Below, in pieces: positions 29,746-37,795 of a DNA stretch of 39,195 bases; positions within the stretch are counted from its first letter, which is position 1, and each line of letters begins with the position of its first letter. A model generated the notes under the pieces. The model saw nothing but the letters and a program-made list of their open reading frames with translations, was not told the DNA's origin and made no database searches. Made by a program: the position numbers and the translations under genes. Source of the stretch: Elusimicrobiota bacterium (lineage in GTDB: Bacteria; Elusimicrobiota; Elusimicrobia; UBA1565; UBA9628); the NCBI GenBank assembly GCA_030696455.1, contig JAUYSH010000051.1, positions 1 through 39,195 of the forward strand. Direction: 5' to 3'.

Positions 29746-31301
29746 TGCGCCTCATCTGGCCGCGGCGGCGCGCGGTGCAGGTCCTGGTGCTGGCGTCGAT
29801 CATCCTCTTTCCCTTCATCGCGCGCTACAGCCATTACCTGTGGGCGCGGCAGGAGACGAAGCTGCTCGAACGCTGGGGCAACAGCCCCGCCGGCCTGCTC
29901 CTGCGCGGCACCGACGCGCTGATGCGCGTGGGCCTGCCGATGGAGGAGTCGGGGGTCGTCGGGCGTCGCCCGCGCAAGGCCCTGCTCGTCCGCGCGGATC
30001 ATTTCGTCGGCTCGCTCCCCTGGTCGGCGCGGCTGTTCGGGCTCTCGCTCACCGACCTGCTCGCCTCGGCGGAGAGCGCCTTCGCCACGCGCAGCCTCGT
30101 CTCGGTGCTCGCCGCCGGCGCGATCATCCCTCTCCTCGCGACCTTGCTGCTCGGGCGCGTGTACTGCGGCTGGATCTGCCCCATCGGCCTGCTCATGCCG
30201 CTGATCCGCCGCCTGCGCTCGGCGCTCGCCTTCCTCGAGCTTCCCGTCCACGACGTCCGCTTCTGGAAGGGCAACAAGTACGCCTTGCTCGGCGCCGCCG
30301 CTTTGATCGGGCTGATCGGCGGCCTGCCGATCCTGCATTACATCTATCCGCCGGCGATCCTGAGCCGCGAGGCCCATTCCTTCGCCACCATCCTCTTCGA
30401 CCGCGCCGAATCCGGCCTCTTCGGCTTCCCCTGGGGCTTCTTCTCCGGCGGGATGATCTTCCTCGCCGTCGTCGCCCTCGTCGAGGTGGCCGTAGCGCCC
30501 GGCTTCTGGTGCGCCACGCTGTGCCCCGGCGGCGCTCTCTACAGCGCGCTCTCGCGCTGGCGCCTCCTGCGCGTGAAGCGGACGAAGTCCGCGTGCATCG
30601 ACTGCGTGCTCTGCGACAAGGCCTGCCCGATGCAGCTTCAGCCGATGACGGACAAGACCGGCGGCGAGTGCGACTCCTGCGGCGTCTGCGTCGATGTCTG
30701 CCCGACGAAGGCCCTCGCCTTCAAATTCTCCCGCACCGACGCCGCCTTGATGGCACTCCTGTGCCTGGGCCTCGCCGCGCCCGCCCGCGCGCATCACATC
30801 ATCGGCCTCCCGCACTACGCCTACGACGAGTCCTTTCCGCAGGCGCCGGTCCTTCGCCTGCGCGAGAAGCTCGGCCCCTACGAGGTCATCCTGACCGGAT
30901 ATCCAGGAAATCCGAAGCCCGGAGAAAAATCCGAGCTGCATGTCTACGTCAACGACCCCGCGACGAACACCCCTTACGAGCAGCAGGTCCTCCTCGAGGC
31001 CTACCGCATGAAGCCCTTCGGCTTCCAGGAGAAGATCGCGGACGCGCGCGAGGGCCTCGTGGAGATGGGCCTGCACAAGTTCCACGTCGTCTATCCCACC
31101 GTCGCGAACTACGAGGTCGTCCTGGTCCTGCCCGAGCTCGACGGGAGCTCGACCCTGCGCTTCCCGCTCGTCGTCGGCGAGCCGGGCTCGCCGTGGCGGG
31201 ACGTCGCCCTGTTCGGCGGCGGGTTCCTCGCCTTGCTCGTCGTGGTGCGCGCGGTGAAGATCAAGCGCGCGCGCGCGGCGTTGAAGGAGAAGGCCGCGTG
31301 A
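29742..31301 (+). CDS. napH: NapH-type membrane ferredoxin with fused periplasmic domain
   Basis: A 519-residue protein. The N-terminal ~330 residues are NapH-like: a lead TM helix (11-27), a long periplasmic insert, then helices around GRVYCGWICPIG (C142, C146) and FWCATLCPGG (C257, C261), followed by two cytoplasmic [4Fe-4S] motifs (CIDCVLCDKACP and CDSCGVCVDVCP). An unusual C-terminal extension starts with a hydrophobic helix ending in ARAHHIIGLPHYAYDE (about 332-365) and continues as a beta-rich domain (YEVILTGYPGNPKPGEKSELHVYVND) with a final TM helix near 490-505. NapH oxidises quinol with NapG. The extension looks like an FixH/CopC-type immunoglobulin fold and may bind a partner or a metal; that is inference. 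Confidence 0.85.
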   Translation: MMRLIWPRRRAVQVLVLASIILFPFIARYSHYLWARQETKLLERWGNSPAGLLLRGTDALMRVGLPMEESGVVGRRPRKALLVRADHFVGSLPWSARLFGLSLTDLLASAESAFATRSLVSVLAAGAIIPLLATLLLGRVYCGWICPIGLLMPLIRRLRSALAFLELPVHDVRFWKGNKYALLGAAALIGLIGGLPILHYIYPPAILSREAHSFATILFDRAESGLFGFPWGFFSGGMIFLAVVALVEVAVAPGFWCATLCPGGALYSALSRWRLLRVKRTKSACIDCVLCDKACPMQLQPMTDKTGGECDSCGVCVDVCPTKALAFKFSRTDAALMALLCLGLAAPARAHHIIGLPHYAYDESFPQAPVLRLREKLGPYEVILTGYPGNPKPGEKSELHVYVNDPATNTPYEQQVLLEAYRMKPFGFQEKIADAREGLVEMGLHKFHVVYPTVANYEVVLVLPELDGSSTLRFPLVVGEPGSPWRDVALFGGGFLALLVVVRAVKIKRARAALKEKAA

Positions 31302-33184
31302 ACCCGCTCCTCTCCCCCTCCCGACCCGCCGCGCCGAAAAGCGCCGTCAAGAACGGCTGGGCCGGGCGCCTCGCGCTGAGCCTGCCTTACGCGCTCGGGC
31401 TCCTCGTCCTGGGCCTCATCGCCGTGGACCTCGGCCGGACCGGCTCGACCGTCTACGTGGACGCAAACGAGATGGCCCGCACCGCGGCGGAGGCGACTCA
31501 TCCCCCGGCTTCCAACGTTGAAAGTCCGGGGATAAGCGGAGGAGCAGTCGATCCGGTGTGCGGCATGACGGTGCGCCCGTCGAGCGCCGAGAAAGCCGTC
31601 TTTGAAGGCCGGACGTTCCATTTCTGCAGCTCCTACTGCCGGACCGCGTTCCTCGAGAAGCCCGCCGAGTTCGCTCAGGCGGCGCACCTGCCGCGCGCGA
31701 GCCACACCATGCGCGGCCTGCCCACGCGGATGTATCAGTGGGCGCTCGTTCTGATCCTTATCCTTTCCTTCGGCGTCATCGAGCTGCTCGGCGGCGACGG
31801 GAAAGGCCCGGGGCCGATGTCCGCGCGCTGGGACCTGACGGCGTGGGCTCCTCTGCGCCGGCTCCTGGAGTCGAACCTCTTTCCCTTCATACCGCGCGTC
31901 TTCACCTCGGTCCTCTTCCTCGTGGTCATCGCCGCCGGGTTGTTCGGGAACCAGAACCCGGCGATGAACATCGCCCCGCTGCTCACCTGGACGGTGTGGT
32001 GGACCGGCCTGATCTTCGCGGTGCTCTACCTCGGCAAGGGCTGGTGCACGGTGTGCCCGTGGGACGCGCTGGCCGGCTGGGCGGCGCGCTTCAACTCGAG
32101 CCTGGACCTCCCCTGGCCCAAGGCTCTGAGGAGCATCTGGCCCGCCGTGGGGCTCTTCCTCGCCTTGACCTGGGTCGAGCTCGGCATGGGCATCACCCTG
32201 ATCCCCCGCGCCACCGCGTGGGTCGCGCTCGCCTTGTTGGGAATGGCCGTGACCTGCGCCTTCCTGTTCGAGCGCAAGTCCTTCTGCCGCTACGCCTGCC
32301 TCGTCGGCCGCGTCTCCGGGCTTTACGCGCTGTTCTCGAGCGTGGAGATCCGCGCGGCGAAGGAAAACTGCTCCGGCTGCGGCACGCTCGACTGCTGGAA
32401 GGGCAACGCGCTCGGCGACGGCTGCCCGACCTTCGAGTATCCCCGGGCGATGACGCTCAACACCTATTGCACGATGTGCGCGGAGTGCTTCAAGACCTGC
32501 CCGTCCGGAAGCATGTCCCTGAACCTGAGGCCGTGGGCGGCGGATCTGGTCGTCGAAGGCAAGCCCCGCGCTGATGAAGCGGCCCTGGCCTTGATCCTCC
32601 TCTCGATGACGGCCTTCCACGGCCTGACCATGACGCCGTCCTGGGTGGCACTCCTCGAGGAGACGAGGGCCGCGACCGGGCTGTCCTTCCTGAGCGCCTT
32701 CACGGGGCTGATGGCGGCGTTCCTCGCCCTGCCCGTGCTCGTCTACGCGGCGCTGGCGGCCGCCTCGGCGGCCTGGGCCCGCGTCGGCTTCCGGGACGTG
32801 GCCCTGCGCTTCGCCTACGCGCTGCTGCCCATCGCGCTTTTCTACCACCTCGCGCACAACGCCGAGCACTTCCTGATGGAGGGCCCCAGGCTGCTGGCGC
32901 TGGTCTCCGATCCGTTCGGCTGGGGCTGGAACTTGTTCGGCACCGCGCGGCGCGCCATGCCGCCCTTGGTCACCCTCGAGGGGCTGTGGCGCATCCAGGT
33001 CCTTTTCGTGCTCGTCGGCCATCTCTACAGCCTCTGGATCACGGCGCGCACCGCCCGCCGCCTCGCCGCGGGGCGCGGCGCGCTCGCGGTCCAAATACCC
33101 ATGCTCGTCGCGATGGTCGTCTTCAGCTGGGCCAGCCTTTGGCTGCTCAAGCAGCCGATGGACATGCGCCTCTCGGGAATGTGA
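31298..33184 (+). CDS. YHS-domain/NapH-like polyferredoxin membrane protein
   Basis: A 628-residue protein. One TM helix (about 25-44) precedes a YHS domain (residues 84-127: VDPVCGM … GRTFHFCSSYCRTAFLEKPAEF; C88, C110, C114) that normally binds a metal ion. Then come several TM helices with GKGWCTVCPW (C250, C253) and FCRYACLVGRVSG. Two ferredoxin motifs follow (CSGCGTLDCWKG…CPTFE; CTMCAECFKTCPSG), and four to five further helices with histidines in YHLAHNAEHFL, possible heme or quinone ligands. It looks like a second NapH/CcoG-type quinol-linked protein. The start is GTG overlapping the previous stop, with AAGGAG 8 nt before. Codons just before the YHS domain (31495-31555) are A/T-ended, suggesting the domain was added. 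Confidence 0.8.
   Translation: MNPLLSPSRPAAPKSAVKNGWAGRLALSLPYALGLLVLGLIAVDLGRTGSTVYVDANEMARTAAEATHPPASNVESPGISGGAVDPVCGMTVRPSSAEKAVFEGRTFHFCSSYCRTAFLEKPAEFAQAAHLPRASHTMRGLPTRMYQWALVLILILSFGVIELLGGDGKGPGPMSARWDLTAWAPLRRLLESNLFPFIPRVFTSVLFLVVIAAGLFGNQNPAMNIAPLLTWTVWWTGLIFAVLYLGKGWCTVCPWDALAGWAARFNSSLDLPWPKALRSIWPAVGLFLALTWVELGMGITLIPRATAWVALALLGMAVTCAFLFERKSFCRYACLVGRVSGLYALFSSVEIRAAKENCSGCGTLDCWKGNALGDGCPTFEYPRAMTLNTYCTMCAECFKTCPSGSMSLNLRPWAADLVVEGKPRADEAALALILLSMTAFHGLTMTPSWVALLEETRAATGLSFLSAFTGLMAAFLALPVLVYAALAAASAAWARVGFRDVALRFAYALLPIALFYHLAHNAEHFLMEGPRLLALVSDPFGWGWNLFGTARRAMPPLVTLEGLWRIQVLFVLVGHLYSLWITARTARRLAAGRGALAVQIPMLVAMVVFSWASLWLLKQPMDMRLSGM
31503..31531. repeat. Imperfect palindrome at the YHS-domain junction
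   Basis: CCCCGG and CCGGGG enclose near-complementary CTTCCAACG/GTTGAAAG with one mismatch and one bulge, inside the linker that joins the first membrane helix to the YHS domain. The local codons are atypical, so this may mark a past insertion point. Confidence 0.4.
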
Positions 33185-33804
33185 TGAGCGACCTGAACGA
33201 CGCCTGCTCGCGACGCGACTTCTTCTCGGCCATGTTCAAGGAGCTGGCGGGAGCGGCAGGCACCGTCGCCTCCTCCTTCGGCGACAAGCTGGCCCTCGTC
33301 GAGGAGACGGGCGGCAAAAAGATCGCGCCGCCCGCGAAGGCGTTCGTGCGCCCCCCGGGCGCCGTTTCCGAGAGTTTATTTCTAGACCTCTGCACGAAGT
33401 GCGACGACTGCGTCAAGGCGTGCCCCGAGTGGGTCGTGCGCAAGACGGGACCGGAGTTCGGCGAGCGGCTGGAAGGGTACCCGATGCTTCTGCCCGCGCA
33501 AAACCCTTGCGTCTTCTGCACGGGCCTTCCGTGCATCACGGCCTGCAAGACCGGCGCGCTCGTCCCTCCCGCGGCCGGCGCGCCCGCGCGCATCGGCCTG
33601 GCCGTCGTGGATAACGCGCGCTGCTACATGGGGCAGGGCCAGCCCTGCGACTACTGCGTGAAGGATTGCCCCGTGAAGCCCAAGGCCATCTCCGTGACCG
33701 CGCGCGGCCTGTCCGCCGGCGTGAACGCCGGCCTGTGCACCGGCTGCGGCGAGTGCGCCCAGATCTGTCCCGCCAACGCGATCTCAATCGAGGCCCTGCG
33801 ATGA
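33184..33804 (+). CDS. NapF-like cytoplasmic ferredoxin
   Basis: A 206-residue protein with four cysteine clusters (CTKCDDCVKACP; CVFC…CITACKTG; CYMGQGQPCDYCVKDCP; CTGCGECAQICP), as in NapF/NapG. It begins ACSRRDFFSAMFKELAG; the RR is followed by no strongly hydrophobic stretch, so it is probably not exported, matching NapF, which keeps a vestigial twin-arginine start and is thought to help mature NapA's cluster in the cytoplasm. The 'FVRPPGAVSESLFLDLCTKC' lead-in is shared with the two NapG proteins upstream. TGATG links it to the previous gene, and its stop overlaps the cytochrome gene. Confidence 0.8.
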   Translation: MSDLNDACSRRDFFSAMFKELAGAAGTVASSFGDKLALVEETGGKKIAPPAKAFVRPPGAVSESLFLDLCTKCDDCVKACPEWVVRKTGPEFGERLEGYPMLLPAQNPCVFCTGLPCITACKTGALVPPAAGAPARIGLAVVDNARCYMGQGQPCDYCVKDCPVKPKAISVTARGLSAGVNAGLCTGCGECAQICPANAISIEALR

Positions 33805-34871
33805 TCAAGCTCCTGCTCCTGTCGGCCCTATTCTCCCACGCGGCCGAGGCTCCCACTTCGCTTCAGAAAGACGCCGCCCTGTTCCAGGCGAAGTGCGCCA
33901 AATGCCACACGATCGGACGCGGCGACCGCGTCGGCCCCGACCTCAAGGGCTTGTCCGAGCGGCGCGAGAAGGCGTGGATCATCGGCTTCATCACTCGGAC
34001 GGGCTTCTATCTCGACAACGACGCCGAGGCCAAGAAGCTGCTGGCGAAGTTCAACGGCGTGCGCATGGAAGACACGGGCCTGAGCGAGGCCCAGGCGGCG
34101 GCGCTCCTGAGCTACCTCGACGCGGCGTCCAAGGGCCCGGTGGGCCCCGAGGAGGCGCCGGAGCCCGAGGCCGAGGATCCCGCCGCCAAGGTGCGCATGC
34201 CCGCGGAAGGACGGGGCGCCTGGCTGCCGGGCATCGCGGCCGGTCTCGTCTGCCTGGCCCTCGCCGTCGGCGTCTGGCAGCTGGGCTTCCCGCTTTCCGC
34301 CGCGGTCCTGCTCGTCCTGGCCGCCGGCGCGGGCTACTGGAGCCTCGGCGGCCGGCGCCATCACCGCCTCCTGGGCGACCAGCAGGGCTACGCTCCCGCT
34401 CAGCCCATCGACTACTCCCACGCGACCCACGCCGGCAAGCTCAAGATCGACTGCCTGTACTGCCACTACGGCGCCGCGCGCAGCGACGTCGCCGGGGTCC
34501 CTCCCGCCTCGGTGTGCATGGGCTGCCACAACGCGGTGCGCAAGACGGCGGGCGCGACGGAGCCGTCGGCGGAGATCGCCAAGCTCGTCGCCGCGTGGGA
34601 CACGCGCCTGAGCAGCGCGCCGGCGGCGATCGAGTGGAACCGGATCCACGACCTGCCCGACTTCGTCCACTTCTCCCATCGAGCCCACGTGGCCAACGAT
34701 ATCCGCTGCCAGGAATGCCACGGGCCGGTCCAGGACATGGCGCGCGTGCGACAGGCCTCCTCGCTGTCGATGGGCTGGTGCGTCAACTGCCACCGCCAGG
34801 AGAAGTCCGTCGCGCCTTCGCATTGGAAACGCACCGGGGGGCCGCTCGACTGCGCGGCCTGCCACTGGTGA
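33801..34871 (+). CDS. actA: Fused monoheme + pentaheme cytochrome c (ActE/ActA-like, ACIII)
   Basis: A 356-residue cytochrome with six CxxCH heme sites. After a signal peptide, residues 20-115 are a class-I-like monoheme domain (C32-AK-CH36, GDRVGPDLKGL, and a Met in FNGVRMED) resembling ActE. A Pro/Glu linker leads to two hydrophobic helices (about 141-160, 162-180). Then comes a five-heme region matching ActA of alternative complex III: PIDYSHATHAGKLKIDCLYCH, GVPPASVCMGCH, FVHFSHRAHVANDIRCQECH, SLSMGWCVNCH, LDCAACH. ActA normally stands alone, so the fusion is unusual. It starts the act gene run and is ATGA-coupled to the NapF-like gene, tying ACIII directly to the nap cluster. Confidence 0.86.
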   Translation: MIKLLLLSALFSHAAEAPTSLQKDAALFQAKCAKCHTIGRGDRVGPDLKGLSERREKAWIIGFITRTGFYLDNDAEAKKLLAKFNGVRMEDTGLSEAQAAALLSYLDAASKGPVGPEEAPEPEAEDPAAKVRMPAEGRGAWLPGIAAGLVCLALAVGVWQLGFPLSAAVLLVLAAGAGYWSLGGRRHHRLLGDQQGYAPAQPIDYSHATHAGKLKIDCLYCHYGAARSDVAGVPPASVCMGCHNAVRKTAGATEPSAEIAKLVAAWDTRLSSAPAAIEWNRIHDLPDFVHFSHRAHVANDIRCQECHGPVQDMARVRQASSLSMGWCVNCHRQEKSVAPSHWKRTGGPLDCAACHW

Positions 34872-34882
34872 GGAACGATATC

Positions 34883-37792
34883 ATGAATGAAGAAGAAGCC
34901 AGGACGCAGGCCGCTGAAGACGCGAAGGACGGCATCAAGCGCCGCGATTTTCTGCAGCTGATGGCGGGAAGCTTCGCGGCGCTGGCGGCCGGCGGCTGCC
35001 AGTTCAAGAAGCCCGCGGAGAAGATCGTGCCCGCGCTGGTCGCCCCCGAGGAAGGGGTGCCCGGCCAGGCGGCCTGGTACGCGACGACGTGCGGGGCCTG
35101 CCCCGCCGCGTGCGGCGCGCTGGCCAAGGTCCGCGACGGCCGCCCCATCAAGCTCGAGGGCAACCCCGAGCATCCCGTCTCCCGCGGCGGCCTGTGCGCG
35201 CGCGGCCAGGGCTCCTTGCTCGACCTCTACGACTCCCAGCGCTACGCCTCGCCGCGCCTCAGCGGCGCCGCGACCGATTGGGACACCGCCGACCTCGAGG
35301 TCATCCGCGCGCTCGAGCGCGCCCGCGCGTCGGGCAAGGCCGTCCGCCTGCTGAGCCCGGCATGGGCGAGCCCCTCCGCGCGCGCCGAGCTCGCGCGACT
35401 GCGCGCGCGCTTCCCGTCCCTGCGCCACGTCGTCTACGACGAGCCCTCCCTGCAGGCGTCGGTCTCCGCCCACCGCCTCACGCACGGCCGCGCCGCGCTG
35501 CCCTCCTATCATCTCGAGAAGGCCAAGGCGATCGTCTCCTTCGACGCCGATTTCCTCGGCACCTGGGGCTCGCCGGTCCAGTTCACGAAAGACTGGGCCG
35601 CGCGCCGCAAGCCCGACGCCAAGCTCGACCTCATGTCGTGGCACGCCCAGTTCGAGGCGCGCATGTCGCCGACGGGGGCCAACGCCGACCTGCGCGTGCC
35701 CGTGAAGCCCTCCGAGCGCTACGGGACCATCGTCGAGCTCGGCCGCCTGGTCGCCCAGAAAACAGGCTGGAGCGGAGCGGTTCCTCCGTCCGCGCCGACT
35801 TCGGTGTCGCGCTCGATCCTTCTTCAGACCGCGGCGGCGCTCGTCGCCGAGCGGCGCCGAGCCGTCGTGCTTTGCGGAGCGACGGACGTCGCCGCCCAGG
35901 CCGCCGCCAATTGGATCAATCACATGCTCGGCGCCTACGAGTCCATCGCCGATCTGGAAAGGCCCGCCGCCTTCGCGTCGGGCGAGGCTGGCGCTTTCGA
36001 CGCCCTGCTCGCGGAGCTGGACCGGGGCGAGGTGGCCGTGCTGATCGTGCGCGGCTGCAATCCCGCCTCGGACCATCCGCGGGCCGCGGACTTCCGCAAG
36101 GCCGCCGTGAAGGCCGGGCTCGTCGTCAGCCTCGCCGGACGGCCCGATGAGACCGCGAAGCTGGCGCGGGTCGTCCTCCCGGAGCATCATTACCTCGAGT
36201 CCTGGGCCGACCACGATGCCTACGGCGGGGTGCTCAGCCTGACCCAGCCTACGGTGTCGCCCCTGCGCGGCACGCGCGGCGCCCTCGAGACGCTCGCGCG
36301 CTGGGACGGACGCCGCGAGACGGACTATGAGCTTATCCGGAGCCATTGGCGCTCCACGGTCTTCCCTCGCCAGAAAAAGGCCCGTTCGTTCGAGACGTTC
36401 TGGGAAGATGCCGTTCGCCTCGGCGCGCTCACGATCGGCGGCGGCGCCGGCAAGGCCGCCTTCCAGCCCTCGGCGCTGTCGACGCTGAAGGCTCCTTTGC
36501 CGTCCGGGTCCGGCTTCGAATTCGTCGCCTATCAGGGCGTCGCCCTCGGCGACGGCCGCCAGGCCAACAACCCCTGGCTCCAGGAGTTGCCCGACCCGGT
36601 CACGAAGACGACCTGGGGCAACTTCGCCTCGTTCTCCCCGGCGGACGCAAAATCCCTCGGCCTCGTCGAAGGCCGCGTCGTCAAGCTCGACGCCGGGGGC
36701 GTCTCGGTCGAGCTCCCCGCCCACGTCCAGCCCGGGCAGGCCCCGGGCACCGTCGTCGCCGCCCTCGGCTACGGCCGCTCCGGGATCGGGGTCATGGCGG
36801 GCAACCTGCCCGTGGTGAAGATGCTCCCGGTCGGCTTCGAGCCCGCGAGCGGGGCCGACGTCATGCCGCTCTTCCGCGCCCCCGCCGTGACCGTGACGCC
36901 GCTGCCGCGCTTCGAGCGGCTGGCGAAGACCCAGACCTACGACCACCTCGTCGATCCGCTGATGGGCGAGCGCCGCGATCACGTGCGCGAGACCGTCCTC
37001 GCGGACTTCCTGCTGAACCCGCGCGCCGGCAATCCCGAGGAGGTCAAGGCCCACAGCCTCTGGAAGGAGCACGAGTACACGGGGCCCAAATGGGGCATGG
37101 CCATCGACCTCAACTCCTGCACCGGCTGCTCGGCGTGCGTGCTGTCCTGCAACCTCGAGAACAACGTTCCGGTCGTCGGCAAGTCCGAGATCGCCAAGAG
37201 CCGCGACATGCACTGGCTGCGCCTGGACCGCTACTATTCAGGTCCGCCGGACTCGGCGGACGGCAGCCCCGACGTCTCCTTCCAGCCGATGCTGTGCCAG
37301 CACTGCGGCAACGCCCCGTGCGAGACGGTCTGCCCGGTGCTCGCCACGGTCCACTCGACCGAGGGCCTCAACATGCAGGTGTACAACCGCTGCGTGGGCA
37401 CCCGTTACTGCGCCAACAACTGCCCCTACAAGGTCCGGCGCTTCAACTGGTTCGACTACGCGCACGCGGACCTGAGCGCCAACCTGGCGCTCAACCCCGA
37501 CGTGACGGTCCGCTCGCGCGGGGTCATGGAGAAGTGCTCCTTCTGCGTGCAGCGCATCTACACCGCCAAGGCCGACGCCAAGGTGGAGGGGCGCGTCATG
37601 CGCGACGGCGACGTCAAGCCCGCCTGCGCGCAGAGCTGCCCCTCGGAGGCCATCGTCTTCGGCGACCTCAACGACCCGAAGAGCAAGGTCGCCAGGCTCG
37701 CCGAGAGCGGGCGCTCCTACCGCGTGCTGAGCGAGCTGGGCGTGCAGCCCTCGGTGCATTATCTGACGAAGGTCCGGAACAAGAGGGTTTAA
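34883..37792 (+). CDS. actB: Alternative complex III iron-sulfur subunit ActB
   Basis: A 969-residue fusion typical of ActB. A Tat/lipoprotein signal KRRDFLQLMAGSFAALAAGGC (RR 20-21, lipid Cys 39) precedes a molybdopterin-oxidoreductase-like half (to about 680), followed by a PsrB/HybA-type ferredoxin half with four clusters (CTGCSACVLSCNLEN; CQHCGNAPCETVCP; CVGTRYCANNCP; CSFCVQR…ACAQSCP). The first half is a scaffold without molybdenum in characterised ACIII. Here it still has CGACPAAC plus a later Cys (C70, C73, C77 and LCARGQ), so a cluster may be retained. No plausible Mo-ligand Cys motif like NARMC is seen. GAGG precedes the ATG. It forms the periplasmic arm that passes electrons from quinol oxidation to the hemes. 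Confidence 0.92.
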   Translation: MNEEEARTQAAEDAKDGIKRRDFLQLMAGSFAALAAGGCQFKKPAEKIVPALVAPEEGVPGQAAWYATTCGACPAACGALAKVRDGRPIKLEGNPEHPVSRGGLCARGQGSLLDLYDSQRYASPRLSGAATDWDTADLEVIRALERARASGKAVRLLSPAWASPSARAELARLRARFPSLRHVVYDEPSLQASVSAHRLTHGRAALPSYHLEKAKAIVSFDADFLGTWGSPVQFTKDWAARRKPDAKLDLMSWHAQFEARMSPTGANADLRVPVKPSERYGTIVELGRLVAQKTGWSGAVPPSAPTSVSRSILLQTAAALVAERRRAVVLCGATDVAAQAAANWINHMLGAYESIADLERPAAFASGEAGAFDALLAELDRGEVAVLIVRGCNPASDHPRAADFRKAAVKAGLVVSLAGRPDETAKLARVVLPEHHYLESWADHDAYGGVLSLTQPTVSPLRGTRGALETLARWDGRRETDYELIRSHWRSTVFPRQKKARSFETFWEDAVRLGALTIGGGAGKAAFQPSALSTLKAPLPSGSGFEFVAYQGVALGDGRQANNPWLQELPDPVTKTTWGNFASFSPADAKSLGLVEGRVVKLDAGGVSVELPAHVQPGQAPGTVVAALGYGRSGIGVMAGNLPVVKMLPVGFEPASGADVMPLFRAPAVTVTPLPRFERLAKTQTYDHLVDPLMGERRDHVRETVLADFLLNPRAGNPEEVKAHSLWKEHEYTGPKWGMAIDLNSCTGCSACVLSCNLENNVPVVGKSEIAKSRDMHWLRLDRYYSGPPDSADGSPDVSFQPMLCQHCGNAPCETVCPVLATVHSTEGLNMQVYNRCVGTRYCANNCPYKVRRFNWFDYAHADLSANLALNPDVTVRSRGVMEKCSFCVQRIYTAKADAKVEGRVMRDGDVKPACAQSCPSEAIVFGDLNDPKSKVARLAESGRSYRVLSELGVQPSVHYLTKVRNKRV

Positions 37793-37795
37793 TAT

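Noticed and set aside
34883-37792. Active polysulfide/DMSO-type molybdoenzyme
   Set aside because: The fused Mo-like + ferredoxin layout, lipoprotein Tat signal and actA/actC neighbours define ActB; no Mo-ligand motif is apparent.
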